A stretch of DNA of 64,000 nucleotides, from assembly GCF_028389875.1 (NCBI RefSeq), contig NC_084663.1, positions 159,741,801-159,805,800 on the forward strand. The letters run 5' to 3'. The number at the start of each line of letters is the position of its first letter. Position 1 is the first letter of the stretch. This DNA is from Rhea pennata (Eukaryota; Chordata; Aves; Rheiformes; Rheidae). The notes beneath the pieces were generated by a model. That model worked only from the letters and a program-made list of their open reading frames with translations. It searched no databases and had not been told where the DNA came from. Positions 24,118-36,840 of this stretch are shown one piece after another. Made by a program: the position numbers and the translations under genes.

Positions 24118-27040
24118 TTCTTTTTCCCTGAGCAAGGGAGAAACATGTCCCAGACCACCAAACTTTTCAACCTGTCACAGAGATAGTTCAGTTCTACTTG
24201 CTCCTTCCCTTTGAGGGCTGATCCCAGTGTAGCCCTTACTCACACTTCTGCATTAGGCCTGTTTCAAAATAGCCTGAGTTTCAAAAATAAGTTTACAACA
24301 AAATCTGTCAAACTTAGCTAGGCAATGTCTTAAAGACACCATCTGAGTTCTGCATTGCTGTGCCTTGTTATGGTTATGGCTCAGTGTTCTTGTAGACTGC
24401 AAGATAGCATATGTGCAATAAACTTCCCAGACTCATTTACTGAGCAGAGACTAAACCATAGGAGACTTCAAATCAGTCTGTATGCAGCACTTTTAGTTTC
24501 AAGCCTTTAACCTTTCCTCTCTGATCTTTTGATTGATCTCTCTGATCAATCTAGGAGTAGGATCAATCTAAGATCAAGCTTGAAGTAATCAATAAAGCTT
24601 GTTTGTGACTGCCTGAACTAGACTGGAGCTCAATGCCTTCTTTTTGATAAGGTAAATCTTGTGTGTCATGGGTAGAAGCTATTCATACACTGTACTAAAA
24701 CACCAAACCCATCTCTGAGAAACAACCCAAGCCTTCCCTGAACTCACCATCTTTCCCTCCCTTTTGCAAACCTACCTTTCCTTTTGTGCTCCCTATCTCC
24801 CTGTCCCATCTAACTGCTTCCTCTTGACACTCATGAGACTCACAGACCGCTCCTACTGCCCTCCTCGTAGCTGATGATCCTTAGGGTTAAAAGACATTAC
24901 GGGCAGCCCTTGGCACAACTTATACGTCTTGTCACCCAAATTAGGCCTGCCAGGTCCTCCTCCATCACATGCAGAGGTAGGAGAAGACCTGTCTCAACCA
25001 GAAGATCTATCAGGCTGCTCCAAGACAGCAAAGTATAACAGTTTTGAAGAATGTTGTCAGAACCAAATTGGCTTGCCTCAATATGTTTCACCGGGATGAA
25101 ACAAAAATCCCATGGGCATTAGACTGCCATGAGTGCAATTGTTTAGATTCTGGTGAGTGGCATGGTGCAGACAAGGCAGATGTCCATCTCCTCAGTCCAG
25201 TTCTGCCACCTCACCAGGATGTGCTTTCCAGGTGAGCCCTTATAGTAGCTCCCCCAGCTTAAGGCACTTGCCAGGACTGTTGGTCGTGAAAACAGCTTCC
25301 AACAGGATATCACTTTATTTTCAAGAATAGTGGTGGCAAACCCCTCATCTTTTCCCGATTCACAAAGCTGTCTGTGGGAGAATAATCACCACTTAGATCT
25401 TTATGTGAAGCCTTTGTCTGCATAATTTGTAGCTGATGCTAGACCTGCATTTGCTTCTTCTCCTGCATTGGGATTAGTGGCAAGAAGACTGCAGGACTTG
25501 CTTTTGTCACCTGGGCGGAAGCCCTTTCCCTGCTGTCCTCAAAAAACTCTCCTCAACCTGTCCGCAGTCTCTGGCATGGTGAGTCTTCTCCAAACTTGTC
25601 AGCTCCTTTGCTTTTCGGCCACAGGGGTGCTCAGAGTAACACAGGAAATCTCACTTCACACTTTGTTGCATGACAGCAAGCAACGTAAACCACCTGAAAA
25701 AGCATCTTTCCTGAGCCAACAGTTGCATATCTGCAAAAAAAGGACAGAGTTGCTGAGCAAACAGGCCCATTCCATCTCTGATTTATTTGATACTAAGACT
25801 ATACGGGGCACTGAGCTGGTCCCCGCTCCCTAGAGCTTTTGTTTGTGTATATTGCATGCTCCTTTTAAAAAAATAACAAAAACCCCAAAGAGTTCACTAA
25901 CGGAAACAAGCAGGTAAGGTAGTGCTGCATATGGTGCTAGTAAAATTGTAACAGTCAAATTGGCAAGAGCCAAGCAGCCTTTGTATTAATTCTCTGGAGC
26001 TTCAGGTATAGCCTAATGTAATTACTTGCCCTACTTTGTAGCATTTTAAGAGAAAATTGTGTGTTTTAAAAAATTATGCTTCCAAATAAATAGTCAGGTC
26101 TGGAGCAGACAAAGTGCCTGATTCTGGTCCCTCTGAAGTCAACAACAAAACTTCTGTTGACTTATATCAGAGCAGGGTTATGTCCCAAATCTAGGCAACA
26201 ACAGCAAACTGAGCTATGCTCTTTTTAAATTCAGTGATCATACTACCTGACCTTAACTGATATTATTCTCTGATTCAATTTTCCCTACTTTTTTCTCCAT
26301 CCAAAACTCCAAAAGATCTGTCTTTCCTTGGCTCCTCTGGCTGGATATCCATAGACAATATTAGAATCTAAGCATTTTTCTCACATGAAGACTCCTGCTT
26401 TGCAGATGTCTAAGTGCAAGTGTCTGAATCTAGAGAGGACTATCATCCATACGAATACAACAATTTGATTCAAGAAACTTTCATGTTATGATTTTATACT
26501 TCAGAATATTCCCACAGTCTGTCAAACTGTTATAAATTTCATTTCCCTCCATACTGTAGGTTCTAAAGGCCTAAATGCTGAAGCCATTTACACCTTTGCA
26601 AGTAGAAGAATTTAAAGTGTTTGGGGATTTCTGGGGAGGAACTTTGGACTTTTTATTTCTTTTTGCCTACCTGTTTTTGTAATTGATTAAGGCATTAACT
26701 TAGATTAACTTCCCTGTTAAAGGAAGTCAGTGATCCTCAAAACCAGTTTTATGACCTACTGGCCTTGAAGTTGCCAGCCTAAAGAATACGAATAGTAGCT
26801 CAAATTAATCAAATTCTGTCAACATTGTTTGTTACCTCTTATCAAAAATCATGCCTGCTTGGAATATATGTTGAGAGCAGTTTCTTCCTGACATCCAACT
26901 GATAATGTCAGTAAAACCTGACTATTTGATGACCAAATTAAAAAGGGAAATGGATCAGATTGCTTTAATTTCTTGGATTTGGGATGTAATGTGTAAAGAC
27001 AGTACTTGTGAGTACAGTGTTTTTCCCTTGGATGTCCAAA
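24118..27040. other. Intergenic, nothing recognised beyond an old repeat
   Basis: AT-rich DNA. GATCAATC-like words recur at about 24525-24590. A likely ancient sauropsid repeat lies at 26098-26190. Open frames of up to 121 codons have no recognisable content. Confidence 0.6.
26098..26190. repeat. Possible ancient sauropsid interspersed repeat
   Basis: The stretch reads 'cctgattctggtccctctg', 'aagtcaac' and 'acttctgttgactta', then 'agagcaggg'. This resembles a widespread old reptile/bird repeat built around GAAGTCAATGG and CCATTGACTTC. The family assignment is from memory and uncertain. Confidence 0.4.
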
Positions 27041-27140
27041 ATCATCTTTCTATACATACTTTCTTCAACCAGTTTGTCATTTGGGTTTTTATCATCTTTC
27101 TATACATACTTTCTTCAACCAGTTTGTCATTTGGGTTTTT
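27041..27140 (+). repeat. Exact 50-bp tandem duplication
   Basis: Two back-to-back identical 50-bp copies (27041-27090 and 27091-27140), each starting ATCATCTTTC and ending TTGGGTTTTT. The second copy runs directly into a T28 tract. Perfect identity implies a recent event or an assembly artefact. Confidence 0.97.
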
Positions 27141-27163
27141 TTTTTTTTTTTTTTTTTTTTTTT
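27136..27163 (+). repeat. Poly-T tract (T28)
   Basis: 28 consecutive T immediately after the second 50-bp copy. It may be the poly-A tail of a minus-strand retrocopy, but I see no recognisable retrocopy next to it. Confidence 0.95.
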
Positions 27164-29540
27164 GAAAATACCTGCCTGCTCTATACAAATCTGTCTTCCG
27201 GATTTCCATTTGATGCCTGAATAAAGAAAAGGAGAATCTGTGCAGTGTTTTCATCTTTTCCTTGCTTGATCTTGCCGCACTGCCAGTCAACAGAGCAGTT
27301 AGAAGTGATACAAACCCACAAGGGTCCAAGATCCTTGCTCTGCATAAGCATCAGCACAAAAAAAGACTCCCTGGACCTCACTATATATCAAACAGTATGT
27401 AAAAAAAAAGCCCTGGTATAACCACTTGGTGCTGGAAGAAGTCTTGTATCAGTTGCAATTCACCTTCTCATATGGTTTCTAAGTGCAGTGCGTTTTCCAT
27501 CACCTCGGTTTGCCCTGTTATTTCTATTCAAGTGTTTATGGTCTCTAATCAGCACCTACCCTCCTTGTACTGCAGTTTGTCCCATACCTCCAGCAGGTTT
27601 TTCATTAGGGGGTCTCCTGGCCTGCTTTCAATCACTTTGGTCACATGTCTTTAGAAGCAGATGAAAAGCAGATTTTATTAAATTGACATAAAATGCAATA
27701 AAGCTGCATTGACTTTTGTTAATTTTGGTCCTATCAGTCTCAGTGTTTATTATCAGGATTTTCTTATTGATTCTCCACAGTCCCTGTAGGAGATTTCCTT
27801 AGAAGTGCAGAAAGGGGAATAAAATGCAGGCTACGCTTGCAGCCTGAAGCTGGCAGGGCACTCAGTTTCTGGATCCTGCTCCTGTCTCTGCCATTGACCC
27901 TGTGCAACCAGCAGCGAACCACGTGGGGCAACTCGACTTCGCAACCACCCTGCACTTGAAGTGGCATTGGCTCCAGCTGTAACTGGTGGCAATGCAGCCT
28001 TGGTGGAGAGACAGTAAGAGATGTTGGTGCTTTATCAAATGAAGAGGGGGCAGCTGAATTCAAGCCCAGCGGTACATGAAGGGCACGTTTACAGACAGCC
28101 GAGTCTGGCCATTTATCCCTCTTTGCTTTATGTTTCCCACCTGCCAAGAAGATACCTTCAGAGCTGGAAAAAAGGCATCAGCATTTACTCCGGTTATAAA
28201 GTCTGGGGCTCTTAAGACAGCACACGGTCTTTAATACCTGATGATGCTTTTAAAAGATCCAACACGTGGCAGTTCATGAAGCGCAGTCTTGCTGCCGTTG
28301 CGATCATGCATTTCTTCCTGCTTGCATCGTTTCTTCCCTCCCTCTCCCGTCCCCCGCACTTGGAGCTGCGTAACAAGACCTATCATCTCTGGCAATAAAC
28401 TGCCAAGGAGCACGTAGACCAGCGGCGCTGTTTTATTTACCAGGAAGCAGTGATGTTGTCCCAGCAGCGGCAAACAAGGTGCTGGGCAGCTGCATGGCGG
28501 CAGCCGAAGCGCATGTGACCGCCTGTGCAAACACGAGCCGGTGGGATGAGCCCACGGCGCTCGGGAGCACGTAGGTAACACGTGGCGGAAACGCCAACGC
28601 CGGCTGGCCCCGGGTGGAGCAGCGGTCTGAACTGGGTGTGCACAGCCGGCTCTGTGAATATTATGTACGGCAGTGTAGTCCCTCCCGGGTGAGCCCCAGA
28701 CAGCCCGTGGACCTCTTCCTTCTCCTCCTCCTCTTCCTTGAGCCCCAGCAGCTGGGAAATGGGATGGGAACCAAGGGCTTGGTGACTACCTGGTAGTGCA
28801 GGTGCAGGCAGGTTTCCCAGACTCACTTGTAAAATAAAGGAGTTGTTTAGGCCTTTGGACTGGTGAGGTGTTACAAAAGGAGCTGCCCTGTTTTAGGAGC
28901 TGTGCGAAGGAGGAAAGATTTGCCAGCACCACACCTGTTCACCAGCGTCACGAATTTGGCATATAATGCCGGCATCTAGTCCAGATGGTGCTGCCATTTG
29001 CAATACAAAAGAAATGCATTTTTCTATGAGGAATTTAGGAGAGGTCCTGAGCAAGCCCTCTCACAGGCTCCTCTTGGTGTCCGTGTGGCACAGCTGGCAT
29101 TTCCCAGTCCCACCCGCCGCTCTCCAAGGGGGCTTTGGTCCATGTCCTCCTCGAGGAGCGCTGGCATGAGAGCCCCCGCGCTACAAAACATGGTGGCGGG
29201 GAAAGTGAGAGTGAGCGTGTTTGATTTCAGTGGTAATTTTTGCTGGCATTTCCGCCAGCTAAATATGGAGTTGGCCCACTCAAAACAAATTTTGCTCTCA
29301 GTTTCACCGCTGAAATCGATAGTATTTCATCTGCCTTTCTAATGAGAATAACACTTCTTCTTTATACCGGCTGTGAATAATGTCATTCTAGCAACAAGCA
29401 GAGATGTGTGACAGTCCAGGGTTTAAGATCGGGAGAGCTAGCCCAAGGCTGCTTCTCGGTTTTGCTCTGAGGTAACGCAGACGTTCAAAGCGAAACCTGG
29501 CTAAAACCATGATGGTTACTTATTTTTAGCTGTTACTCTA
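27164..29540. other. Intergenic, partly GC-rich, no gene recognised
   Basis: AT-rich to about 28200, then moderately GC-rich (28430-28640 and around 29050-29170). Open frames of up to 129 codons occur on both strands without motifs. Confidence 0.55.
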
Positions 29541-29763
29541 CCCAAGAACTTGTGGGCAACGTGCACGGGAGGCCTCTGTTCCCCCCCAAAAAGGCTGGGA
29601 CCTTCAGGCACAAGTGAAACAGCAAGCGACGGAGCCGAGGGCAGTCCTGGGGGAAATTCAAACCACGGCCGGGTTGCAGCTGTATCTGCCGCCCGCCCCG
29701 CGCGGCCGCGGCCCCCCGCGCGCCTGTGCGCGTGCCGCCCCCTAGCGGCCCCGCCGCCCCCCC
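29541..29763. promoter_or_regulatory. Small CpG-rich island with CTCF-like motif
   Basis: A compact, extremely GC-rich patch (about 29685-29763, rich in CG dinucleotides) that stops abruptly at a T-rich tract. On the minus strand, 29734-29750 reads GGCCGCTAGGGGGCGGC, a close match to the CTCF core CCASYAGRKGGC. No gene start is identifiable next to it. Confidence 0.5.
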
Positions 29764-29764
29764 G

Positions 29765-29908
29765 TCTTATTTTGTTTTGTCTTGTTTTGTCTTATTTTGC
29801 TTTATTTTATTTTATTTTATTTTGATTTGGTTTTGCTTTTTTTTTTTTTTTGCTTTATTTTATTTCGTTTTATTTTTGGTTTTTTTTAATTTAATTTTAT
29901 TTTATTTG
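29765..29908 (+). repeat. T-rich pentanucleotide-like low-complexity tract
   Basis: About 145 bp of degenerate TTTTA/TTTTG units, including a T15 run and several TTTTATTTTA blocks. It lies directly beside the CpG-rich patch, giving a sharp change in composition. Confidence 0.9.
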
Positions 29909-30047
29909 CCAGCGTCTCTAATAGTTGGGAAAATAAAGGCACAAAGCGAGGCCGGTTCTGGGCCTCCGCTTTTAGCGTTCGAGTGTCGGTCCACAGACAA
30001 GAGTTACTGGTAGCTTGTGGCCGGTGTTTTGCACATAGCAAAGTGAG

Positions 30048-30049
<2 letters not shown>

Positions 30050-30085
<36 letters not shown>
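30050..30085 (+). repeat. Poly-T tract (T36)
   Basis: 36 consecutive T, the longest homopolymer in the window, followed by another GC-rich patch. On the minus strand it is a poly-A tract. Confidence 0.95.
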
Positions 30086-30088
<3 letters not shown>

Positions 30089-33000
30089 TCATAAAGATCT
30101 GCAGCCCCCCAAATAACACGAAAACCCATTTTTGCCATTTCTCCCTTTTCGTACGCCCCCGCCCCCAGGGGCCGCGGAGGGCCAGGCCACCTCCATCCCC
30201 TGGCCCGAAGCAGAGGGGAGGACGGAGCTCAGCAGCAGAGCGGCTGCTCCTGTGGTCGGCGGCTGCCGCTCGGAGACGTGCCTTGAAGTCCTGCTCCAGC
30301 CCGGGCTGCCCGAGCCATGGCGGCGTTGCGTGAACCCATTGCAAACCCACTGGTAATGTGGGATGCCTTTTCTTTCTCCCCCCGTTCCAAAATGGGTTTG
30401 TTTCTCTTCAGTGTTTTCCCTTTAACTCCCCGTCCTGCCTTGCTTGCGTAAGTTAAGCCACGTGCGGCTGCTGTTGTAAGGCTCACCCAAAAGTTGTATA
30501 ATTGATCTGCAGCAGATCACTGAGATCAAAGCAACCACTTCCTCTCCTCACCACCTATGTGAATCTGCAAAATGAGATGTTGATGGCTCTGCGGCAGCCA
30601 CGCGATTCAAGCCTGGACAAATGCCTGCCGTAGGAATGGTAAAAAAAATCGCTAAGTATGTCTTCAAGCAGGTAAGGAGGCCCACCTTCAGAAGAAGGTG
30701 GTTTTCCCTGGAAGGAAAGCCTGGACGCCTTGCGGGAGCGGGGCTACGGACTCTGTGCCCAGCGAGAGGAAGCTGATGGGAGCCAGCGGTTTGCTCCTCC
30801 TGCACACGCTGCTCGGTTGCGCGGAGGTGGCTCTTCCCTCTTCTGCACTGGGGGACATCTCGTAATGTGGTAGGACCAGGTAAAGGAGGAGTGACCCCAT
30901 CTACTTGAATAAGTCTATGGGGTAGGAAAGCAGCGTGACAGAGGAAGGAGACACCTAGGCTTTGTGGCACACCCCGAGGCTGCCTTGGGACAGTCTCCTG
31001 GGCAGTACCAAAGTCACCCTGGATCCGGCTGTTCCTCTACCCCTTTCTCACTCCTTCTGAAAGCCCTGACCTTGAGGTGTTACCACGCTGCCCTGACTGT
31101 CCAAGGGCTTGTCCACACCAGGCAAGGGTCCACTGCAAGGCTGAGCATGAGGTTAGGGCATGTGGCCTGCCACGCACCGAGGCCACATGTAGACACTGCG
31201 CGCTCAGGAAGGTGCTGAAAACTCAAAGCAGCTGGTGAGTCGTAAGTTCACACCTTGCTTCGCTGTGCACGCTCTTCCTCTGGCAGAGTTCAAAAGCTAC
31301 GACCACAACTCTTTTCTCACAGTCTGGCTATAGCATCTCATCTACGCCAGCCTGTTTCTCACCCCTCACACTCAGCTGGGCAGGACACAGAAGAAAATTT
31401 GGACACCTGACAGCTAATATGAAGCATCTGATGGTGGAGACCCATCTTACAACACGGAGGCATATCAGCACATGGGCTGTAACTTTAGTGGAAACGACTG
31501 TAAAGCAAGCTTCTAGATTCATCTGAAGATGGGCTTCACTACGTCTTGAGTTGGGTGGGTTTTGTCCCACAGAGCTCAGTGTACATTCATTTAACAAGCC
31601 CTATGGGTCTGGTCTGAGGATGTTCTTGCTACGCAGGGACTTCTGTTTTTACTCTCTGTGTATGAAATTGAATCCAAATACCATTTTCTCAGTGGACCTT
31701 ACTAAAGGGCCTCATTGTGGTATTTTGCTTTTACCTCATACTGGTTTCTGATGAAAAGCTGGGTCATCTTAATGGCAAGTACCTTCTTACATTTTAAAGG
31801 ACCTTCTTTCAGAGCAACTTCATTCATATTATATACAGGCTCCTAGACCCAATCAATCATCCATATCAAGTTCACCCACAGATATTTTTTACCTAAAAGA
31901 GTAGGGTAAACTCCTTGATATCTCAAGAATAAAAGATGGTTTTGAGAGTAGAATTGCCTTCACCCTATCTTCACACCAAACTACATCTGGCAAAAACATT
32001 AATCCTCTTGTCAACATGCACCGCCCCAGAAAAAGGGTTTCCAGTTTTTAATTCAGAGCTCACTCGCACAGAAGAAGTCTAGAGAGTGACTGTTTACAAA
32101 ATAAAAACTATCCAAGCACTGTAATTAAAAGCATTTTTAGCGCAGGAGCCTGGCCCCACAACACAAAGTCTGTGAGCGAACGCCCCCTGATTTCAACGGG
32201 CAGGAATCTCCAAGGCTTCAGCTGGGTTCCCACGCGCACAGAGCCTGGAAGTGAAACACGGCCCCGAATTTCCTAAATGTGGCAAGGTCTGGGGAGTTGG
32301 AGCTGAATATAAAGCGCTTCTCGGTGCCTGGAGCCTCTAGGGTGAGCTTCGTGGGCTTTTGGGGGATTTACTCCCCACTTTGTGAGGTGGCAGCTAGGGC
32401 TGCCCCCAGGCGACCACGGTGACACAGCTCCCGGTCTCTGTTAGGAGAAAGAACGGAACAGAGAAACCTCTTTGAAACCTCTTTTTCACTGGCTCGGTGC
32501 TCAGTCTATCGGCTATCGCCTGGCTATTAATATGTAAACTGAGTGTGGGTGGGGAGACAGTACGTAGTAGTATCCTTATCTAAACCTTCTGAAGAGTATC
32601 TTAGACTAGATATTGAAACTACGCTGTCTTCATTTCTAGTAAATACTAATTTTACCCTTCTTAGGAGCTGCTATTTAAATCAGATTAGCTGAGGATGATG
32701 ACTCTGCTGTCACAGTTTACTTGAATGTAGTTTTTAAAAAAATACTAAAGCTATGACAAACAGGTCATCTCATGTGAAATACGGTGTTTAGTAATCAGTG
32801 GTCATGGCCATCTGAAGTAGTCAGATGACTCCCACTCTGAAGACATGGGGAATTACTGGGCCTCTCAAATTTCCCTCAGCTCTCGAAAAAAAATACCCTT
32901 TGTTTTTTCTCTTTTTAAAAAATGTTCTTTGTTATTCCCACTAGATAAGCTTTGACTCATTCTGACACAGCCTCTGTGCATCCAGGACAATCTTCTTCTG

Positions 33001-35200
33001 AAGCCATGGTAGAATTAAGTCACCCAGTTACAGCGAGCCTTTGACTGAAGACTTCTGCACCTGCTTAGTATGAAGCTAAATACCTCTTTGCCTACAGTGG
33101 TAGGCAAAGGTGGTCTTCAGCGGTAGCGGATGCTGTACCAAGCGTGCATAGGGGCTGCGCTACACCTGACTGCACCTCTTGAAGACCAGGGGGACGTTGT
33201 AAAAGCACAGGCACAGCAGTTACCTAGAGACGGAGCCCTGCTTCTGCATTTGAAGATTATTGTAAAAATAATCCTGATTCTAGACAACCTGGAGATCAGG
33301 TTATTTGATCAAGACGTGAAGAGCAGAACGCTTCCGTCCGATTGAGCGTTTCAAAATGACACATTTCAGCAGCTCGTCACTGCATTGGTTGCTGCAGACA
33401 ATAAATGTTGGCCGAGAGCCAGACCAAGAAAAGAAAAGAAAATCATAAACTCATTTCCACAACGTGCTAAGCCACACAGTATTTTGTCACAAGCAAAATA
33501 CTTGCTGAATAACAAGCATGAAAACAAATTCGGGACTTTAGCAGCCTCTAAAAATTTCCTAACATACCTCACAGGTCTGGTCCCACTTTAGGACTACTGG
33601 TTCCATGACACTCAAACGTAAAATTGCAAGTTTTAAAGAAAATAAGCCTCACCACCTCGCTGCCCGTGCCTGATCTCTATCTGTGGGTGCAAATCAGTCT
33701 TCAGCATCTCACAGCTGAGGTGAAATCTGTGTAGACGCTACGGTGGGGAACACGGGGCGGGTGCATGGGCTGACAGACGGGCACTATCCCTGCCTCCGTG
33801 AGTCACCGCTCTGAAATTACCGGCACTTCCCATCCATGTAAAGCCTTTCCAAGAGGAGGGGCTTTGAGCGAGCCCTTGGACAGTGTTCTCGCTTGCGCAG
33901 GGAGTGAAAAGCTGATTTTCTTCCCTTGTGGTGAAGAGGCGTCTCTTGGCCTGGTTAAGATGCGGCCCAAAGTTTTGTGGGGTTGCTGCATGTGATGCAG
34001 AGCGTGCTTTATTTTTATGTGTATGGAGAGGTTTTTTTGTTGTTGTTTCTTGGCATGCTCCTCCTTTTTGCTAACGTCACGGTCTGCACACCCCCCAAAA
34101 AGTTTAATTTTGCCTCTTTTTGAGATCTATTTTCTCTAGCTATCACATGGATCGATTCTTTGTGATATACAAATCATTTAGAGCATTAATCATCAGACAT
34201 AGCTACATTACAGCCCATAGACACAAGCGCTTTCAATAAGCATTAGTGGCTAAAATGTTGCAATCTCCAAGAGTACTTTAGAAGTGAGTGAAAGCCCAGG
34301 AAGCAAAATTTCCACGGGAATTGGGAATTCCTGCTATAAATTTGGTAGCTGCATTCCTGGGTGTACAAGAGAGGAGATGAAACATAGTTTGGACCTAGGA
34401 GGCATGAACGAAGAAACAAAGATGTGTAATAAATGCATTAAAACAACATTTAGCCAACAACTCATGGGAACTATGGTCATTTAGGGCGGTAAGGTTTAAG
34501 ATTTATCCATCTGGCCTTACCAGTAAGCCCTGGTTTGGTGCAATCTGATTTGGGAGGCCTTCGAGACCCTCAGCTGAACTTCACCATGCGATTGAGTAGG
34601 GCAAGACCATATCCATCCCTTCCCTGCTCCCAAGGCATTTCTACCTGTTGGAGGTTATTAAAATAGCGCAGATAAGCAGGAACCAGCCGTGGCCTGAGCG
34701 CTGACCGCAGAGAATGAAAGGCACCGCAAAATGGCCAAGTCCAAATGGCAAGAAGGTGTCTTGTCACGAAAAATTGTAGTATGGGATTATGTGGCTCCAG
34801 ATGGGACTTTGGTGCTTCCTATACAGAGAGCAGCCACTCCCGTGCCCCGAGCACCCTGTTCTGCGTGGGTTACTTCTGCTTGAGTAGGGGTGGTGCGCTA
34901 TGAAAGCATGCATGTGCATAGAGTGTGCGGCCCTGGCATTAAAAAAATAAAAGATAAAAATAGGAACTCAGATCTCCAAATTTGCTTTATGATTGTTTTT
35001 AAACAAGTGTTTAAACATTGTTTTTAACCACAGAAATCAGATACTAAGAAAACTTTCATCTTATTCCTGCAAAATCAAGATGGAGCTTCTAAGTCACAGC
35101 GTAGTGTGGAAACAAGTGCCCTTCGTGCTCACTAGAGGAAGTTATTTCATAATGTGAATTTCCTTGGTATTTCTCCTATCAAGGTGCCCAGACGTAGGTG
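30086..35200. other. Intergenic, no gene recognised
   Basis: GC-rich at 30140-30330, then mixed, then AT-rich. Open frames of up to 140 codons (minus, 30548-30970) have no recognisable family. A segment near 32150-32265 with 'cccctgatttcaacgggc' may be an old interspersed repeat. No CR1 terminus seen. Confidence 0.55.
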
Positions 35201-36840
35201 ACTAAGAGTTACCCCTGTTTGCTACTCTCTGTAGCCAGACGTACTGAAACTGCAGGTAGGGCACATGGAAACTACAGGGGTTACGTGGGTCGCACGCCCG
35301 GTGGAAGGGCCACGTTTCAGGTCTGAAGACTGCGGACCTTGGGTGAAAACAGCTCCTGGAGCGAACCTGAGCTTTGAAGCCACCATTCGCCACCACCCGG
35401 GACGCAGAGCTGCCCTGTGCCTGGTCCTTCTGCCCGGCCATCATCACAGCGTTGCGGCGGCAGCTCCAGGGCTCTTGCTGCCCATGTCAAAATAAACCAG
35501 GTCAAGTTGCAACTTTTTAATTGCTCAGTGCTTCCCGCTTCGATTCAGGGCCAGATTAGGTTTCAGGTGCACCAAACCCCCAGAAATTATTGTACGGAGA
35601 GACCTGTCTCAGACCAGCAGGAATCTCACTGCAGATTCCGCTTTGTCCGTATTTTCCATCGTCTTGATCTGGAGCCCCTCAAACCTTGTCTTCCTCACAG
35701 GGCTGCTGCTACTGAACAGGCAGGAGGCTGGTAGCAGCAGAAGGTCTCCTCATCTTCGTTTCGTCCCAGCGCCAGCTGAACGGAGGCTGCTTCACATCCG
35801 GGGGCTGAGCCGTGGAAAATCCCTGCCTCTTGCACCAAAACCGAAAGCGCTTGGATTGGAGCTTCTGTTTCTAAACCCAACGCTTCCTGAAAATGTTTTT
35901 CATTAGAAGACAAAACCGGCAACGAAGGTCGAAGAGGAGAGGAAACACGGAGACCCGGTGATACAATGGAAAGAAAACGCCCAGGCTTCCTGCCCTTCCC
36001 CGCTCTGCCCCCGGGGCTTCTGCACCTCCAGCTCCAAACCATCGTGTGGCGCCGGGGAGCCCCAGCAGCTTTAAGCAACGGCCCAAGCATCTTCGTGGCC
36101 AACCACCTCTCCCAGCATCTCTCCCCCCCCACCCTGCCCATCTCTGAGCTGCTGTGGACACGAGCATGGGCGCCGGGGGTCCCGGCAGGGACGGGGCTGC
36201 CAGGCGCAGGGGTTGCGGACGGCTATGGGGACGCAGGCGCCCACTGCTTGGTTGGATGCAAGAAAACCGGCCGTGGATGGACACGGAGATGGCAGGAGAC
36301 AACTCGTGCGCTGCTTTGCTCCTTGCGTTGAAGCTCAAGCCTGGCACCTCGGGAGCCGTCCCCGCCTTCGCCCGGCTGGTGCTCTGTGGAGCCAAGGCCC
36401 ATCCGGACCCCGGGGCAGTGGGGAAACGTGGGGCTGGGGGGGCGGGATGGAGGTGCGTGCCGGCCCCGCAGGTCCCCCCGCCCCAGCGGCCTGCTCCAGC
36501 TGCAGGTGGGTGGGACGGTGCGTCCTGCGAGGAGGCTTCGCTGCCCGGAGGAAGCCCCGACCGTGGATTTGCATCACCAAGTGTCCCGCCGGACCTCACG
36601 TTTTTGCGTATGCCGGGCTGCTGGTGAGGGCATTTTGCCAGGTCTAATCCCAGATTTCAGCCCTGGGTGGTGCTAATCCACGGAGCTAACGCTAAGGACG
36701 GGCGGCTCCCGGGGCTCCGCTGGCGCTAGCGCCAACGTGTCCCCTCGCTGCGAGACACCAGGACTTATGCTGCCTGCGTTTCGCCCGGCGCGTTGGTTAG
36801 ACTGGTGCCTAGCTGGAACAGCGCTCTCGGGTGCGCGTAG
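35201..36840. other. GC-rich block, no recognised gene
   Basis: About 1.6 kb of elevated GC with many overlapping open frames on both strands (for example 242 codons minus at 35871-36599, and 157 and 144 codons plus at 36154-36647). The translations are proline/arginine/alanine/glycine-rich and unlike any family I know. Coding potential on both strands suggests composition rather than genes. Confidence 0.5.

Noticed and set aside
26905-27220. Frames through the 50-bp duplication and poly-T (phenylalanine runs)
   Set aside because: Generated by the T28 homopolymer and the tandem repeat.
35871-36599. 242-codon minus-strand frame
   Set aside because: Low-complexity proline/glycine/alanine content with competing plus-strand frames; no splice or homology support.
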